A stretch of 56,875 bases of DNA from a virus: IMG/VR virus record IMGVR_UViG_3300025617_000805, positions 1 through 56,875 of that record; one strand, given 5' to 3'. This document shows, one piece after another, positions 23,576-31,657 of this stretch. Made by a program: the position numbers and the translations under genes. The notes under the pieces were generated by a model. The model made no database searches, was not told the origin of the DNA, and saw only the letters and a program-made list of their open reading frames with translations. Position 1 is the stretch's first letter, and every line of letters begins with the position of its first letter.

Positions 23576-24436
23576 ATGGCTATAAAAACTTTAGAAGATT
23601 TAAAAGGATCAGAATACAGGACTGTTGATTTTTATCTTACTAAGTCATGTAATAAATCTTGTCACTATTGCACTGCATGGACTCTTGAAATGCGTAATCT
23701 CGAAGTTGATATGGAGTTTTTGCGTACAATTTTAGAAGGTCTCTCTCCATACAAAACACGTATTTGTTTATTAGGAGGAGAGCCAGGACTTATTAAAAAT
23801 TTAGATGAAGTAATTGCTGAAATAAAAAAGCATGAAAATCTTATAGTACAAGTTCTTTCAAATAGTCTTATTCGTAAATTTTATCCTAGTGTATTAGAAG
23901 ATCCAGACATTATATACATTGAACACCTTGTGTTAGATTTTTATGAAGATAGAATTGAAAAACTAGGTAGTTATGACTTTTTGCCAGAAAATGATAAAAA
24001 TAACTATAACTTGATCATAGAAACTCCTAACTACTTCAAATATAGAGAAAATTTTGATTTAAGTGAAATAGATCATAAAAACACAGAGTTTAAAGAATAT
24101 AATTCACGTTCGCCTGATTTTTATAAAGATCACGAACTTGTACAAGCACCTGAAATAGAAAGACGTATTTGTGCAAAGTTTCCGTTGGTTCCTGTTTTTG
24201 ATTTTGAAATACAAAAGATTAGACATTGCAGTAGAAAGGTTATTAACGGAAGTAGACAATTTGACGTTACAAAAGAAAACATTGATAAAATGATGACCTA
24301 CGAACTTTTTGAATTTGAAAATTATTGTGTAAATTGTTACGACATTATTCCGCCTAGACCACAAATGCGAAGAGAACAAATTTTAGAACAACTTAAAAAA
24401 GAAGAAGCAAACAAAATACAGACCCTGATGCTATGA
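23576..24436 (+). CDS. radical SAM protein with C-terminal cysteine cluster, 286 aa
   Basis: The radical SAM motif is C25-x3-C29-x2-C32 (CNKSCHYC), with LLGGEPGLIKNLDEVI as the GGE region. Three cysteines near the end (HCSRKV, then YCVNCYD) suggest a reduced auxiliary-cluster site. It belongs to neither the twitch pair nor the 13573 subfamily. It is followed with an ATGA overlap by the carbamoyltransferase, which in turn overlaps the methyltransferase-like gene in the same way, so these three form a coupled unit with their own sigma70-type promoter. Substrate unknown; context points to sugar or small-molecule tailoring. Confidence 0.7.
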   Translation: MAIKTLEDLKGSEYRTVDFYLTKSCNKSCHYCTAWTLEMRNLEVDMEFLRTILEGLSPYKTRICLLGGEPGLIKNLDEVIAEIKKHENLIVQVLSNSLIRKFYPSVLEDPDIIYIEHLVLDFYEDRIEKLGSYDFLPENDKNNYNLIIETPNYFKYRENFDLSEIDHKNTEFKEYNSRSPDFYKDHELVQAPEIERRICAKFPLVPVFDFEIQKIRHCSRKVINGSRQFDVTKENIDKMMTYELFEFENYCVNCYDIIPPRPQMRREQILEQLKKEEANKIQTLML

Positions 24437-25944
24437 ATATATTTGCAATTGCATTAAACATACATGATCATAATTGGTATGACGGTAAAACACACTATCT
24501 TGCAGAGCGTTATACTCGATGGAAACATAATTTAAATCCTGATAATCCGCAGGACCCTACTCCTAGCAGACATTTTTTTCTAGAACATTTTTTACCAAAC
24601 TACAAAAATCAAACAAACGATAATACATTTGCGTTTACTTGTTCAAATCTAGGACAACAATTTGTTATTGATCTTGTAGAAGAACACATAGGTGATAAAA
24701 GTTTCTTAGACTTTAAGCCTAAGAATTTATGGGATTATTACCAAACTGACAACTACTATTATATAGATCATCACCAAAGTCATGCTGTATATGCTTTGTT
24801 AAGTTCTGGATTTAGTAAAAGTGATGTTCTAGCCATAGATGGACGTGGATGGCAATTTAATTGCATCTTTGTTGACACAGAAGGAAACATTACAGACTTA
24901 TCAGACAAAGTTTCTATTGGCGGGTTATGGAACAGGTTATCGCAGGATCTTGGATTTGGATATCTAGGAGCAGGCAAAACTATGGGGCTCGCTGGCTTTG
25001 GAAAGTATAATCAAGACGTACATAGAATAATCGACGAATATCTTGAAAATCCTAATCATAAATTACCTAAAGATGCATACGGAGTATTAGAAACTACACC
25101 CAAAGAAGATGTAGCATTTACATTACAAGAATATACTGTAAACTTAATTAAAGAACACGTATATCCTTTAAAAACATCTGACAACTTGTGCATTGCAGGC
25201 GGAGTTGCATACAACGGTTACATGAACGAAGAATTTACAAAACACTATAAAAAAGTTCATGTGCCGCCTGCAGCAGGAGATGAAGGACAGGCAATTGGTG
25301 CATATATGCATGCTGACTTTGTTTTAAATAACACAATAAGTTCTCCTTCAGTTTATGCAGGATTAGAACACGACATAGATCCTATTATCTTTAGTGGATT
25401 AAATCGAGAAGAACTTCCGTTTGATAAACTTTGCATTCATGTTGCAGACGCTATTGCAAATGGTAAAATTGTAGGATGGTATCAAAGCAAATCAGAGAGT
25501 GGTAATAGAGCATTAGGTAATCGTAGTATCCTAGCCGATCCTCGAAATCCTAATATCAAAGATATTATTAACAGTAAAATTAAACTACGCGAAGACTTTC
25601 GTCCATTTGCTCCTAGTGTATTAGCAGAGCATTATAAAGATTATTTTGACACTAACCAATCGTCACCTTATATGAGTCGCATTATGCCTGTAACAAGTAA
25701 TGCTATTCCCGGTGTTACACACATAGACGGTACAGCAAGAATTCAAACCGTAACAAAACAATTTAATGAAAAATATTATAATTTAATAAATGAATTTTAT
25801 AAATTAACTGGCATTCCTATGCTACTTAATACTAGTTTTAATTGTCAAGAACCAATTGTAGAAACACCAGAAGATGCTGTTGCTACATTTAAAAAGTGTG
25901 GATTGGATATTCTAGTTATAGATAACTATTTGGTGAGAAAATGA
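24433..25944 (+). CDS. NodU/CmcH/TobZ-family O-carbamoyltransferase
   Basis: A complete 503-residue enzyme. The N-terminal Kae1-like domain has the metal site HHQSH (H113, H114, H117), AIDGRGW, and a GAGKTMGLAGFG loop; LCIAGGVAYNGYMNEEF and PPAAGDEGQAIGAY are the later ATP-site elements. The YrdC-like C-terminal domain has SESGNRALGNRSILADPR and REDFRPFAPSVL. Family members make O-carbamoyladenylate from carbamoyl phosphate and ATP and pass the carbamoyl group to a hydroxyl of a sugar, antibiotic or Nod factor. Relatives are carried by some marine phages. The acceptor is unknown but a sugar is a reasonable guess given the DegT enzyme and glycosyltransferases. Confidence 0.85.
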   Translation: MNIFAIALNIHDHNWYDGKTHYLAERYTRWKHNLNPDNPQDPTPSRHFFLEHFLPNYKNQTNDNTFAFTCSNLGQQFVIDLVEEHIGDKSFLDFKPKNLWDYYQTDNYYYIDHHQSHAVYALLSSGFSKSDVLAIDGRGWQFNCIFVDTEGNITDLSDKVSIGGLWNRLSQDLGFGYLGAGKTMGLAGFGKYNQDVHRIIDEYLENPNHKLPKDAYGVLETTPKEDVAFTLQEYTVNLIKEHVYPLKTSDNLCIAGGVAYNGYMNEEFTKHYKKVHVPPAAGDEGQAIGAYMHADFVLNNTISSPSVYAGLEHDIDPIIFSGLNREELPFDKLCIHVADAIANGKIVGWYQSKSESGNRALGNRSILADPRNPNIKDIINSKIKLREDFRPFAPSVLAEHYKDYFDTNQSSPYMSRIMPVTSNAIPGVTHIDGTARIQTVTKQFNEKYYNLINEFYKLTGIPMLLNTSFNCQEPIVETPEDAVATFKKCGLDILVIDNYLVRK

Positions 25945-26603
25945 TAGACGAAACTATTTTTAGAAATGTATTAAAAACTATAAAAGATAACCCAGAGTAC
26001 AGTGAAGATATTATTGATTCTTTTAGTGATAATCAGTTTGCATCTAAAGATGCGCTTCTTCATGCTATAGATTATCTTAATATTTTAAATAAAAATTCTA
26101 CAGTTGTACTTTGGGGGAGTTGGTACGGAAGCATTCTTATTCCTAAACTTGCAAATAAGATTAAAAGAATTGTATTAATTGATCTAGATTCAAAACCGCT
26201 CCAAATTTCAAAAAACAAAATGTTTCCTAATTATAAAAATGTTGATTACATATGTGACGATGTGTTTAAAACACGAAGAAAACTTTATAAAGAAACAAAC
26301 CTTATAATTAATACATCCTGTGAACATATGTCTCCTATGAAAGAGTGGCCTTGGTTTGGTCCAGGCGCATTACTAGCAGATGGATTGTCAGAAAAAGATC
26401 CTAGTATTTCAGATAACTGTTATTTTGCATTCCAGTCTAATAATATGTTTGGAATTGATGGACATGTTAATTGTGTAAATAGTTTAGAAGAATTTAAAGA
26501 TCAATTACCTGAACGAGCAAAAGTATTATACGAAGAAGAAGTAGAAGACACTAGAGGCACACGTTACATGCTAGTTGGTAAATTACTACCTATTACTTTA
26601 TAA
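25941..26603 (+). CDS. SAM-dependent methyltransferase-like protein
   Basis: The 220-residue protein has a Rossmann-type pattern: STVVLWGSWYGSILIPKLA as the first strand and turn, RIVLIDLDSKPLQISKNK as the acidic second strand, and a later DYICDDVFK. The next segment, LIINTSCEHMSPM, replaces the usual motif IV. It lacks a canonical G-x-G-x-G, so methyltransferase activity is probable but not certain. It overlaps the carbamoyltransferase stop as ATGA. Its last 40 bases overlap tail to tail with the SGNH gene on the other strand. Confidence 0.5.
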   Translation: MIDETIFRNVLKTIKDNPEYSEDIIDSFSDNQFASKDALLHAIDYLNILNKNSTVVLWGSWYGSILIPKLANKIKRIVLIDLDSKPLQISKNKMFPNYKNVDYICDDVFKTRRKLYKETNLIINTSCEHMSPMKEWPWFGPGALLADGLSEKDPSISDNCYFAFQSNNMFGIDGHVNCVNSLEEFKDQLPERAKVLYEEEVEDTRGTRYMLVGKLLPITL

Positions 26604-27238
26604 ATTTTATTAGCAAAATCTTGATGTGCAAGGACACTAGGATGATCATTGTCTGATGCTAAATCGTCAATAAATTCTAAAGGTTGTAACTTTGTTGTAA
26701 ACCATATAGGTTGTTTTATATTATTAATAGGTAGTGGACTTCTTTTGGAATTTCTAAAAAATGTAAAATGATAGTTTTCTATATTTTTTTCATCTAAATA
26801 TTTTTTTACGTGATCTATACATAAAAAACTTTCTAAATTTAAATTTTCTTCAAAGAAAAAATTATTGTAATAATTTCTATTAAAATTATATTCGTCTTTA
26901 GGCCTTTTGTGTTTTTTATCTGCCCATGAAGGCAATATACGATACGTAGTATCCGATGTAGAGAAAAAACAAGTTCTATAAAAAGATGTCCATAAAATTA
27001 CTACTATATCAGTTTTTTTAAACTCTTGATTTAATATTAATTTCCATATTTGTTTATTAGATCCGCCAGGTATTCCTAAATTTACAACATCAGTTCCAAT
27101 TTTATTACCCAAAAATACAGGCCAGGAATATTTACTAGGTTCAGGAATAGCAAGCGAAGGATTACTAGCATTACGTTCGGCATCAGGTAAACCTTCTCCA
27201 AATGTATTACTGCATCCAAATGTAATTAATCTACTCAT
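26564..27238 (-). CDS. SGNH/GDSL-type hydrolase-like protein
   Basis: The N-terminus LITFGCSNTFGEGL carries the nucleophile serine (S10) of block I. NLGIPGGSNKQIW supplies the block II glycine, ILWTSFYR is near block III, and DNDHPS near the end gives the D-x-x-H pair (D196, H199). These hydrolases remove acyl groups from sugars or other esters; phage relatives are common and mostly uncharacterised. The gene faces the island and overlaps the previous gene's end by 40 bases. Its start overlaps the stop of the GT-A-like gene upstream by 8 bases. Confidence 0.65.
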   Translation of the reverse strand: MSRLITFGCSNTFGEGLPDAERNASNPSLAIPEPSKYSWPVFLGNKIGTDVVNLGIPGGSNKQIWKLILNQEFKKTDIVVILWTSFYRTCFFSTSDTTYRILPSWADKKHKRPKDEYNFNRNYYNNFFFEENLNLESFLCIDHVKKYLDEKNIENYHFTFFRNSKRSPLPINNIKQPIWFTTKLQPLEFIDDLASDNDHPSVLAHQDFANKIYKVIGSNLPTSM

Positions 27239-27902
27239 TAAATTTCTCTTTTAACCAATCAAAATCATTAATCAAAGAGATATCAGCTTTATTATCTATA
27301 CCAAACTTTTTACCAGCTTTGGCACCTTCTAAGGCATACTCACTATAGTCCGCATTATTGTGAATAGTTGTCCAAACATCTAATCTATAATTTGTTTCTA
27401 CACTATCCTGTCTGTCAATAGTTTGACTTGCAAGTTTAGCACATTCTCTAAATGCACTTTTCCATGTATTAAAAGGATCTGTATTAAATTCTGTGATATT
27501 TGAAACTTCAGGCAATGGAACAAATTTTTCACTAATACTTGTAGTCATATCAAACGTGTTCGTTTTCATTTTACGAGTAAGTTTAGTTGGTAGTAATTTT
27601 ACTCCGCCGTAACCGTAAACTAAATTATTAACAGGATTTTTACTTTTACAAACATATACTGTATCATAGTCTATGTCCTTATATGCGGCGCTGTATTCAA
27701 AGGTAAACTCTGAGAGTATAACAGCATCAGCGTCTACTACCCAAAACATTTTTGTAAGAGCTATATTAGCAGCTTCTTTATGTGCATTGTGAATGCCTTT
27801 TATGCCATGCACCCGCTGTGCTGACGGGAATCTATTTTTTAGATCTTCCCAATTTTTATCTGCATTAGGCTCGTTATAAGAAATAAAAATAATATCAAAC
27901 AT
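27231..27902 (-). CDS. GT-A-fold transferase-like protein (paralogue of 34601)
   Basis: The protein begins FDIIFISYNEPNADKNWEDLK and continues with RVHGIKGIHNAHKEAANIA and WVVDADAV, with the D-x-D at residues 57-59. The same elements in the same order occur in the 34601 product (DIIYLSYDEPNAEENYADL, RVHGVHGSDAAHKACANIS, TVDGDN). This matches a nucleotide-sugar-binding GT-A layout. The ATG is supported by that alignment. A consensus sigma70 promoter lies so close that the transcript is expected to begin at or near the ATG, so it may be leaderless. Confidence 0.55.
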   Translation of the reverse strand: MFDIIFISYNEPNADKNWEDLKNRFPSAQRVHGIKGIHNAHKEAANIALTKMFWVVDADAVILSEFTFEYSAAYKDIDYDTVYVCKSKNPVNNLVYGYGGVKLLPTKLTRKMKTNTFDMTTSISEKFVPLPEVSNITEFNTDPFNTWKSAFRECAKLASQTIDRQDSVETNYRLDVWTTIHNNADYSEYALEGAKAGKKFGIDNKADISLINDFDWLKEKFNE

Positions 27903-27907
27903 AGCTT

Positions 27908-27936
27908 ATTATAACAACGTTTTTTTACTTTGTCAA
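27908..27936 (-). promoter_or_regulatory. consensus sigma70 promoter, possibly leaderless transcript
   Basis: On the minus strand, TTGACA (27931-27936) and TATAAT (27908-27913) are both perfect and separated by 17 bases. Only five bases lie between the -10 box and the ATG at 27902, so the expected start point (about 7 bases downstream) falls on the start codon. No ribosome site can exist in such a transcript. Confidence 0.75.
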
Positions 27937-27945
27937 TTATTATAT

Positions 27946-28614
27946 ATGCAAAAATGTTATTGGGTAAATATTTTTATGAAAAATTCTTTAATAATTGGTG
28001 GCGGTTCTAAATGGGGTGCTGTTTTAACTAAAACTTTAACTCAGAATAATTATCATGTTGATCTTATATCTAGTAGTAACTATGTAAACGATAATGTTAC
28101 TACATATTCTATTGATTGGCATAATTGTAAGGAACAAGATGTAAAAGATATTATATCTAGCATACAAACAGAATCTTACGATCTAATATTTTTTAATCAA
28201 AATTCAGGAGGAGGACCCAATGACGAGTTCTATGCTCCTGGTAACGACTTTCCTATAGAGTACTGGAATAAAGCATTTTGGTTAGATTGTCAAATTACCT
28301 ATTATATTGTAAAAGGACTCACAACAAAAATTAATGATAACACTAAGATAGGTTGGATGCTTACAGGTTTAATAAACGGTGCAGATCCTGATTATTGGAA
28401 GTTTGCCGGTTATGCTAGTTCAAAATCTACAAACTTACATATAATGCGAGGTTTTGCAAAATATCATCCAGGTATATTTTTTTGTATTCAGCCGATATGG
28501 TTTCCCGAAGGAGAAGAAGAAAAAGACGCCAAGGATATTTTAAATGTAGTCGAAAACTTGCAATTAAAAGATTCCGGTTACGTTTTTAATAAGGACGGGT
28601 CTAAGTGGGTTTAA
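27946..28614 (+). CDS. short-chain dehydrogenase/reductase (SDR) fold protein
   Basis: The Rossmann start SLIIGGGSKWGAVL gives the cofactor glycines, and the SDR catalytic pair is Y-x-x-x-K in AGYASSKS. The strand DLIFFNQNSGGG replaces the usual NNAG. The first ATG is at 27946, but the internal ATG at 27976 gives MKNSLIIGGG, the standard SDR start, and is the more likely initiation site (212 residues; then Y146 and K150). Probably an NAD(P)-dependent oxidoreductase or sugar epimerase/dehydratase-like protein. It is isolated on the plus strand, and its last 14 bases overlap the following minus-strand gene. Confidence 0.6.
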   Translation: MQKCYWVNIFMKNSLIIGGGSKWGAVLTKTLTQNNYHVDLISSSNYVNDNVTTYSIDWHNCKEQDVKDIISSIQTESYDLIFFNQNSGGGPNDEFYAPGNDFPIEYWNKAFWLDCQITYYIVKGLTTKINDNTKIGWMLTGLINGADPDYWKFAGYASSKSTNLHIMRGFAKYHPGIFFCIQPIWFPEGEEEKDAKDILNVVENLQLKDSGYVFNKDGSKWV

Positions 28615-29245
28615 GAGCAGTAGCGCACATCCATTGATTACACAACAGAATTCGCCTGTCTTCTTGTACCTCAGGAAGCATATGCCAGGTATGTTCGGTG
28701 TTTAACCAAAAAGTTCCAGTCCATTTTGTTCCTATTGTCTTGTGGTATAATTTATAATCGTATTCGCCGATACGATGATACATTTCTGTAGTTGTTGAGT
28801 TATCTTGTAAATTAATTACTCCTGCCCACAAAACAAATCTGTTGTCTATATGATATCCTTGACTAAATCCTGGCTTGTCTAATACTATTAACCCGTGTCT
28901 TTTATCCCATAGTTGCTGTTCATCGTACCATTGCGATAAAAGAGAATCTTCAGATTTAACGTCTCCATAATAAATAGGATAATTTACAGGATCTAACTTA
29001 ATAATATATTTTGTTATTTCTTCAAAACAAAGAGTTGCATTATAAGAAAGTTTTTCAGCAATTTTATTTTTATTTTTGTATGAAAATCTATTTGATATTT
29101 GTGTTAATTCTTTATTATAATTTATTTCTTCGAAATTGTTAGTATCTTGATATATTTTGTTTAATTTGTCGTCAGACATTAACGGCTCAAATTCAACTTG
29201 AATTACCGGAGGATTAGTATTAATGGTTTTAATATTTTTTACCAC
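28601..29245 (-). CDS. 2OG-Fe(II) oxygenase-like protein, 214 aa
   Basis: Iron-site motif H132-x-D134 in SQGYHIDNRF, followed by WAGVINLQDN, and a distal histidine in NTEHTWHML (H185 or H188); R198 is placed to bind 2-oxoglutarate. The overall pattern is that of prolyl-hydroxylase-like phage oxygenases. The start is GTG, 7 bases inside the preceding gene, so it is translationally coupled to the twitch radical SAM enzyme upstream. Third 2OG oxygenase of the window, with little similarity to the other two outside the metal site. Confidence 0.6.
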   Translation of the reverse strand: MVKNIKTINTNPPVIQVEFEPLMSDDKLNKIYQDTNNFEEINYNKELTQISNRFSYKNKNKIAEKLSYNATLCFEEITKYIIKLDPVNYPIYYGDVKSEDSLLSQWYDEQQLWDKRHGLIVLDKPGFSQGYHIDNRFVLWAGVINLQDNSTTTEMYHRIGEYDYKLYHKTIGTKWTGTFWLNTEHTWHMLPEVQEDRRILLCNQWMCATALKPT

Positions 29246-30453
29246 GGATCTATATTATACTCGTCTGCTAGTTTTAAAAACCAAGGCATTGTATTAAACA
29301 AATTTTGTTTCCTTGACTTGTCAAAATCTTTTGTTATACTAAAAAATTTGTGTATCCTGGCTATATCTATTGGTTGCTCATATGCATTTTCTAAAGTTTT
29401 TATAAGACTGTGTACATGCTGATGGATAAATTTCATATTTTTTAATTTTGTAATTTGTTCTAATAAAATATATTTTGGAACTAAGTTAAGTTGATTTGTA
29501 CCCATTATGTCTATGAAATAAAAACAAGTTTGTTTTCCGCCGATGCTGCCTAATTCACTATGAATTAAATCATAATAATTATGAGCATTTAGATTTTGCA
29601 TAGTAGTTGATATACCTACATTAATAGTGCTATGATCAACTATTTTTTCTATTTCTTTCCAGTTTTTTACAAGTTTAGTATAATTACCAGGCCACCTTAT
29701 GTAATTATACGTGTCACCTTCTCCATCAACACTAACAGAAATTCTGTTACTTTTAAATTTAGAAAATCTATCTATATATGAACTTATTTTATTAGTATAT
29801 AAATTAGTATTAAATTGCAAATCTATATTTTTTGCAGATCCATTTTTTATTAACAAATCTAAAATTTCATCAAAGAATTCGTTAACTAACGGCTCGCCTC
29901 CTACAGCATATATACCTGTTAAATTTTTACAACGATCAATAAATTCTAAAATAGAATCTTTTAATTTACGTGAAGGATTGTGATCAATTTCTCCTGTCCA
30001 TCTTCCAATATCTTTTAAATTTTTAGCAAGCAGTGTACTACTAGTTGCATCACACATTCTACATGCTAAATTACATTTGTTTCCTAGATTTAGATCTATA
30101 TATCTAATATCTTCGCAAGATAATTCTTTTTTAAAAGTTGATTCACTATAATGGATATGGCCGTTTGGATTAGTAGGATCGATAGCAGTTTTTCTAAAAC
30201 TTCTTGCGCCTATATCGTCAGCATTCCAACATCTAACACAAGTGGGATGTCTTTTATTTTCTAAAAAAGCAGACCTCACATCTTGCATGTAATTGTTATT
30301 TAAAATGTCGTCAATATTATCTACATCAAAATAATAAGGTTTTGGAATATCAAACGCACAACTACAACATTGACGCACTGAACCATATTGATCTAAACTA
30401 ACTGATATGAACGGAAAGGTACAATAATTTGTATACTTATTTAGATCGATCAA
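29239..30453 (-). CDS. twitch-type radical SAM enzyme, 404 aa
   Basis: Radical SAM motif C127-x3-C131-x2-C134 (CNLACRMC). The N-terminal region carries C11, C29, C30, C32, C72 and C75, in a layout of the type seen in other N-terminal-cluster enzymes here (CxxC-W after a helix). AVGGEPLVNEFFDEIL is the GGE motif and SVSVDGEGDTYNYIRWPG the later conserved strand. It overlaps the neighbouring radical SAM gene upstream by 17 bases. Together with 30437, 31657 and 33066 it makes a run of four consecutive radical SAM genes. Confidence 0.75.
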   Translation of the reverse strand: MIDLNKYTNYCTFPFISVSLDQYGSVRQCCSCAFDIPKPYYFDVDNIDDILNNNYMQDVRSAFLENKRHPTCVRCWNADDIGARSFRKTAIDPTNPNGHIHYSESTFKKELSCEDIRYIDLNLGNKCNLACRMCDATSSTLLAKNLKDIGRWTGEIDHNPSRKLKDSILEFIDRCKNLTGIYAVGGEPLVNEFFDEILDLLIKNGSAKNIDLQFNTNLYTNKISSYIDRFSKFKSNRISVSVDGEGDTYNYIRWPGNYTKLVKNWKEIEKIVDHSTINVGISTTMQNLNAHNYYDLIHSELGSIGGKQTCFYFIDIMGTNQLNLVPKYILLEQITKLKNMKFIHQHVHSLIKTLENAYEQPIDIARIHKFFSITKDFDKSRKQNLFNTMPWFLKLADEYNIDPW

Positions 30454-31657
30454 GATATGCTCCTAATTTATCTCCTAGTTCTCCAAAATCTAAGCCGTTA
30501 TATTCTCTGCCGCAACAACTGCCGCATTTAAAAGGACGCATCCGGTTACTCGATTTCCCGTCAACCTTCCATGTATCAGGTATAAATTTTTTAAATGCTG
30601 GTCTTTCAAGAATTTCATACAAATCATAACGATGCATATTAAATAATTCTAAACCGCCAGATAAATCTAAAATTTTAATATAATTTTCGTCTCTTCTTTC
30701 GTTCTTAGGAAAAAATGGTTCTGAACCAAGAAAACAACACGGCGAAACAGTGCCGTCTGCTCCAATATAAATTTCATTTGTTGAATCTTTTCTAGTTCCG
30801 GCAACTGATCTGCAATCTACATTTAGATCATTTAATCGAACTTCTTTATACTCTCCATTTACAAAAACACGCTGAACGTTATCTTTACCTTTTACTTTAC
30901 GTAATTGTTTTAAGGTAAAACTTTGTCGTTCTTCATTTTGGAAAAGTGTAGCATCTTCAAAATTATGCTGGAAAGATTTATCTGAAGGTTGTTCTAGGTT
31001 ATATAAAAATTTGCCTTTGTGATAAACTTTATGATAGCCTAAACCATTTTCATCGTAGCCACCCCAGCGGGTAGTTTTTTTGATATTAAAATTTTCAAAT
31101 CCCATTTTGATAGCAATATTTTTTGCTTCTTCTACTTGATGCTCGTTGTGTTTAAAAACAATATAATCCCAATGGGCAACTCCACCGGCATCGATAAAGG
31201 CTTCAGCATTTTCCATAATTTTTTTGAAATTAGTATTTCTTCTATATAAGTGATTTGTATCGTCTAACCCATCAATGCTAAATGTACAATAGTTTGCTTT
31301 ACTTTGTTCTTTACGCATAACTGAACCTAGTTGTGCCCACCAATCAGGTGTCCTTAAACTAGCATTAGTATTGACTGCAAGACCTATAGTAGGATTTATA
31401 CTTCTTACATATTTGTAAATATCTGAAAAGTCTCTACAAGCACAAGGATCACCGAAATTGCCGCAACTTAAAATTTTCTTTAAGTCTTTAAGGAATTGTT
31501 CCGGCCATGCATTTATAAATCCATCTAATGTCCATTCTGTGTTTACCAGTGCAGGATTTTCAAAGCCGTCGCTGGTATATCTAGGACACATAGGGCATGC
31601 ACTATTACACTTATCGCTAGGTTCCCAGTGAACTTGATCTATTTTACCGTTCCACAT
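30437..31657 (-). CDS. radical SAM enzyme with fused C-terminal SPASM-like domain
   Basis: Motif C17-x3-C21-x2-C24 (CNSACPMC). CGNFGDP, FSIDGLDDTNHLYR and DYIVFKHNEHQVEEAKNIA align with the CX3CX2C proteins at 13573 and 21809. The C-terminal 110 residues contain IGADGTVSPCCFLGSE and FKCGSCCGREY, an auxiliary-cluster domain that corresponds to the free-standing proteins at 13242 and 23190. It is therefore the intact, one-chain version of the split systems in the island. The start overlaps the upstream stop as TAATG. Substrate unknown. Confidence 0.75.
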   Translation of the reverse strand: MWNGKIDQVHWEPSDKCNSACPMCPRYTSDGFENPALVNTEWTLDGFINAWPEQFLKDLKKILSCGNFGDPCACRDFSDIYKYVRSINPTIGLAVNTNASLRTPDWWAQLGSVMRKEQSKANYCTFSIDGLDDTNHLYRRNTNFKKIMENAEAFIDAGGVAHWDYIVFKHNEHQVEEAKNIAIKMGFENFNIKKTTRWGGYDENGLGYHKVYHKGKFLYNLEQPSDKSFQHNFEDATLFQNEERQSFTLKQLRKVKGKDNVQRVFVNGEYKEVRLNDLNVDCRSVAGTRKDSTNEIYIGADGTVSPCCFLGSEPFFPKNERRDENYIKILDLSGGLELFNMHRYDLYEILERPAFKKFIPDTWKVDGKSSNRMRPFKCGSCCGREYNGLDFGELGDKLGAYLDRSK

